64,000 bases of DNA, from positions 682,001 through 746,000 of the forward strand of contig WACJ01000074.1 in NCBI GenBank assembly GCA_008973525.1. Reading direction: 5' to 3'. The position numbers and the translations under genes were made by a program. This document shows positions 62,344 through 64,000 of this stretch, in pieces (the first letter of the stretch is position 1; each line of letters opens with the position of its first letter). Source of the DNA: Stenopsyche tienmushanensis. Its lineage: Eukaryota > Arthropoda > Insecta > Trichoptera > Stenopsychidae. The notes beneath the pieces are model-generated. The model saw only the letters and a list, made by a program, of their open reading frames with translations. It had not been told where the DNA came from and made no database searches.

Positions 62344-62748
62344 TTAGAAGTTGTTCCATGCGTTCATTCGGTCGCCCAGGTTCTCTTCGCTTAGCTCGTG
62401 CGGTACCCATTTTCTTTGTCTCCATACCTTCCCGATTTTTTTCAAATTTCTTTGAACACTTAACCATGAGTATCCAGGTTCAGTGAATCATTTTTCAATA
62501 GTTGTTGTTGGTTTACTTTCGATTTCAGCACTCAATATGGCGGCATCCACCTTATCCAATTTTCAACTTCTAGGGCTATTTTTTAAATCAAAATTACCAG
62601 ATCGAAATTCCTGGAACCAATTTTGACATCTGCGAAGACTTAAAATATCGCCCAGTATATCGCAAAAAAATTTAGTGTCGCGCGTTGCAGTCTCTTTTTT
62701 GAGAAAATGATAAATTTCGAAAAAAATCTTCACTCGACGAAAATCGAT
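62344..62748 (-). pseudogene. Mariner transposase N-terminal half (5' side of split element)
   Basis: A single frame of 135 codons has only two internal stops before the terminal one. It reads FFEIYHFLKKETATRDTKF, CDILGDILSLRRCQNWFQEF, RSGNFDLKNSPRS, a stop where RSGRP is usual, AEIESKPTTTIEK, LKKIGKVWRQRKWVPHEL and SEENLGDRM. This is the paired helix-turn-helix DNA-binding region and the WVPHEL linker. The first catalytic motif (TGDEKW) should follow but is lost. The text differs from the other mariners in the window, giving at least four lineages. Confidence 0.85.
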
Positions 62749-64000
62749 GCAATATAAATTGGGTTATTAAAATTAAATTTTAAAAATTACAATTAATTTC
62801 TGATGATTTTAGTCACCAAAAGAGTACAAAATAATTGTTGAAAGTGCAGCAGTCTAAGTGCAACTAATCTCCAAAAACGGTCAAGCAATATAACGAAAAC
62901 CTATTGGGTTCTACTTATATTTAAAACGTCAGAAAACGGGTTTTCGATCGCGTTTTTTTTAGGTTTTAAGGAGACAAAATTATATTTAAACTTTTACTTT
63001 TGTCCGATATTTCGAACCACTTATCGGTTTTATTTTAAAGGATGGACATTCAAAGTTATCAAAGTCAAGATTTTTCGATTCTAAGATCTACCTGAAGAAA
63101 ATATATGTTATATCTTCAAATGAATACAATAATCAAAAATGCAAAGCTTTTATCGATTGAAGATCTTAAGATTATTAATAAATAACCGTAAAAATGAATT
63201 AAAACATATCAATAAAATCTATAAAAAATATGTTATTGTTTTTATAAATCATCTACTTGCTTATTAATTTTAATGTTTTTTTTTATTCTTATTTATCTTA
63301 ATTTTTAACTTATATTATACTTGATATTAAGACATTATTGAAATATTTCGTCCGTGGACTTTTCAATCGCATTTTCATGTATGGTATCCATCAAAGTCAG
63401 TACTTTTCAAGAACTAATACATTATAAAGAATATATTGAGTTACCGAAGTATAATTGTCGTTTATTTTCGGAAGGAAAATAAATGGGAAAAGTTTCAAGT
63501 CATTCAAGGCATAAATTTGTGTATTATGGAAAGATTCGACCTGAGCCTTAGGCTGCTCATCTTGAATAACCGTTTTTTTTCCAGGAACCATCTTATTTCA
63601 GCCCAAATTAAATTATACAACACGAGCCTCGTGTTTTTAGCGTAAATCGCTTATGAAATATTAGCACCGGGCGATTTTATATAAAAAAAAATAGCAAATA
63701 TACAAATTCGGAACAGCCGAACGTTCGATAAGTCGAATCCTTCAGAAGCATACTTGGGATTTCGCGATAAGTATAAAATTTCCCAGATTTTTTTCCATTA
63801 ATTTCATCCGATTTCAGGAGATAATCCCTTTTAATCCGCAAATCGGTCTTGATTCAACTTTTTTACGTCCTCGAGATATAAATACAGAAGTGAATTGGCT
63901 TTTATAAAATTCAGCGTCGGTGAAGAATGAGAGCGCGGATTTCATTTTGGAGTGACACATATGAAGGCTTTTAATTAAAATGGAAAATTGAGGTTGCCAA
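62749..64000. other. No gene recognised
   Basis: AT-rich to the end of the window, with open frames up to 69 codons and no motifs. I could not find the outer terminal repeat of the split mariner here. Confidence 0.5.

Overview
The window is AT-rich (about two-thirds A+T by eye), gene-poor eukaryotic DNA. I find no host gene that I can support. There are no operons, ribosome binding sites, CRISPR arrays, rRNA or convincing tRNA genes, and open frames of 60-116 codons are about what chance gives at this composition. What can be read is a layered graveyard of transposable elements. The mix (several distinct mariner lineages, Charlie/ZBED-type hAT, a second hAT type, Tigger/pogo, piggyBac, a Mutator-like transposase family, Tc1, R1/Jockey-type non-LTR fragments and LTR-like repeats) fits an invertebrate, most likely an arthropod. 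A parasitic copepod-like genome is possible, but the sequence does not prove it.

Layout: 0-8.7 kb is featureless apart from two copies of an unclassified dispersed repeat. A complete mariner with matching terminal repeats and TA duplications lies at 8770-9979. The tail of a non-LTR retrotransposon and a cluster of hairpins lie at 11.3-12.5 kb. Two mariner fragments of different lineages sit head to tail at 14.96-15.60 kb, with a third scrap at 16.3 kb. A decayed LTR-like repeat (19.0 kb) matches a better-kept copy at 29.3-29.8 kb. A hAT C-terminus lies at 26.5-26.8 kb and its flank is repeated at 59.6-59.9 kb. A Tc1 scrap is at 33.5 kb, Mutator-like transposase relics at 35.8-36.1 and 54.3-54.6 kb, a Tigger relic with gcataaaa-rich repeats at 38.0-41.0 kb, and an internally deleted mariner at 43.1-43.9 kb.

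The clearest structure is at 45449-47506: a hAT element with a perfect 14-bp terminal inverted repeat and a perfect 8-bp target duplication. It holds a non-LTR reverse transcriptase fragment and an LTR-like block as well as its own BED-finger transposase 5' region. A further mariner scrap lies at 49.6 kb, a piggyBac fragment at 58.3 kb and a hAT-like end at 60.0 kb. At 61.6-62.7 kb a mariner is split by a GC-richer R1-type reverse transcriptase fragment on the opposite strand.

Nothing here looks like a new functional system. The interest is in the nesting, the relative ages of the insertions and the unclassified repeats. All identifications come from reading translations by eye against remembered family motifs; no search was run.
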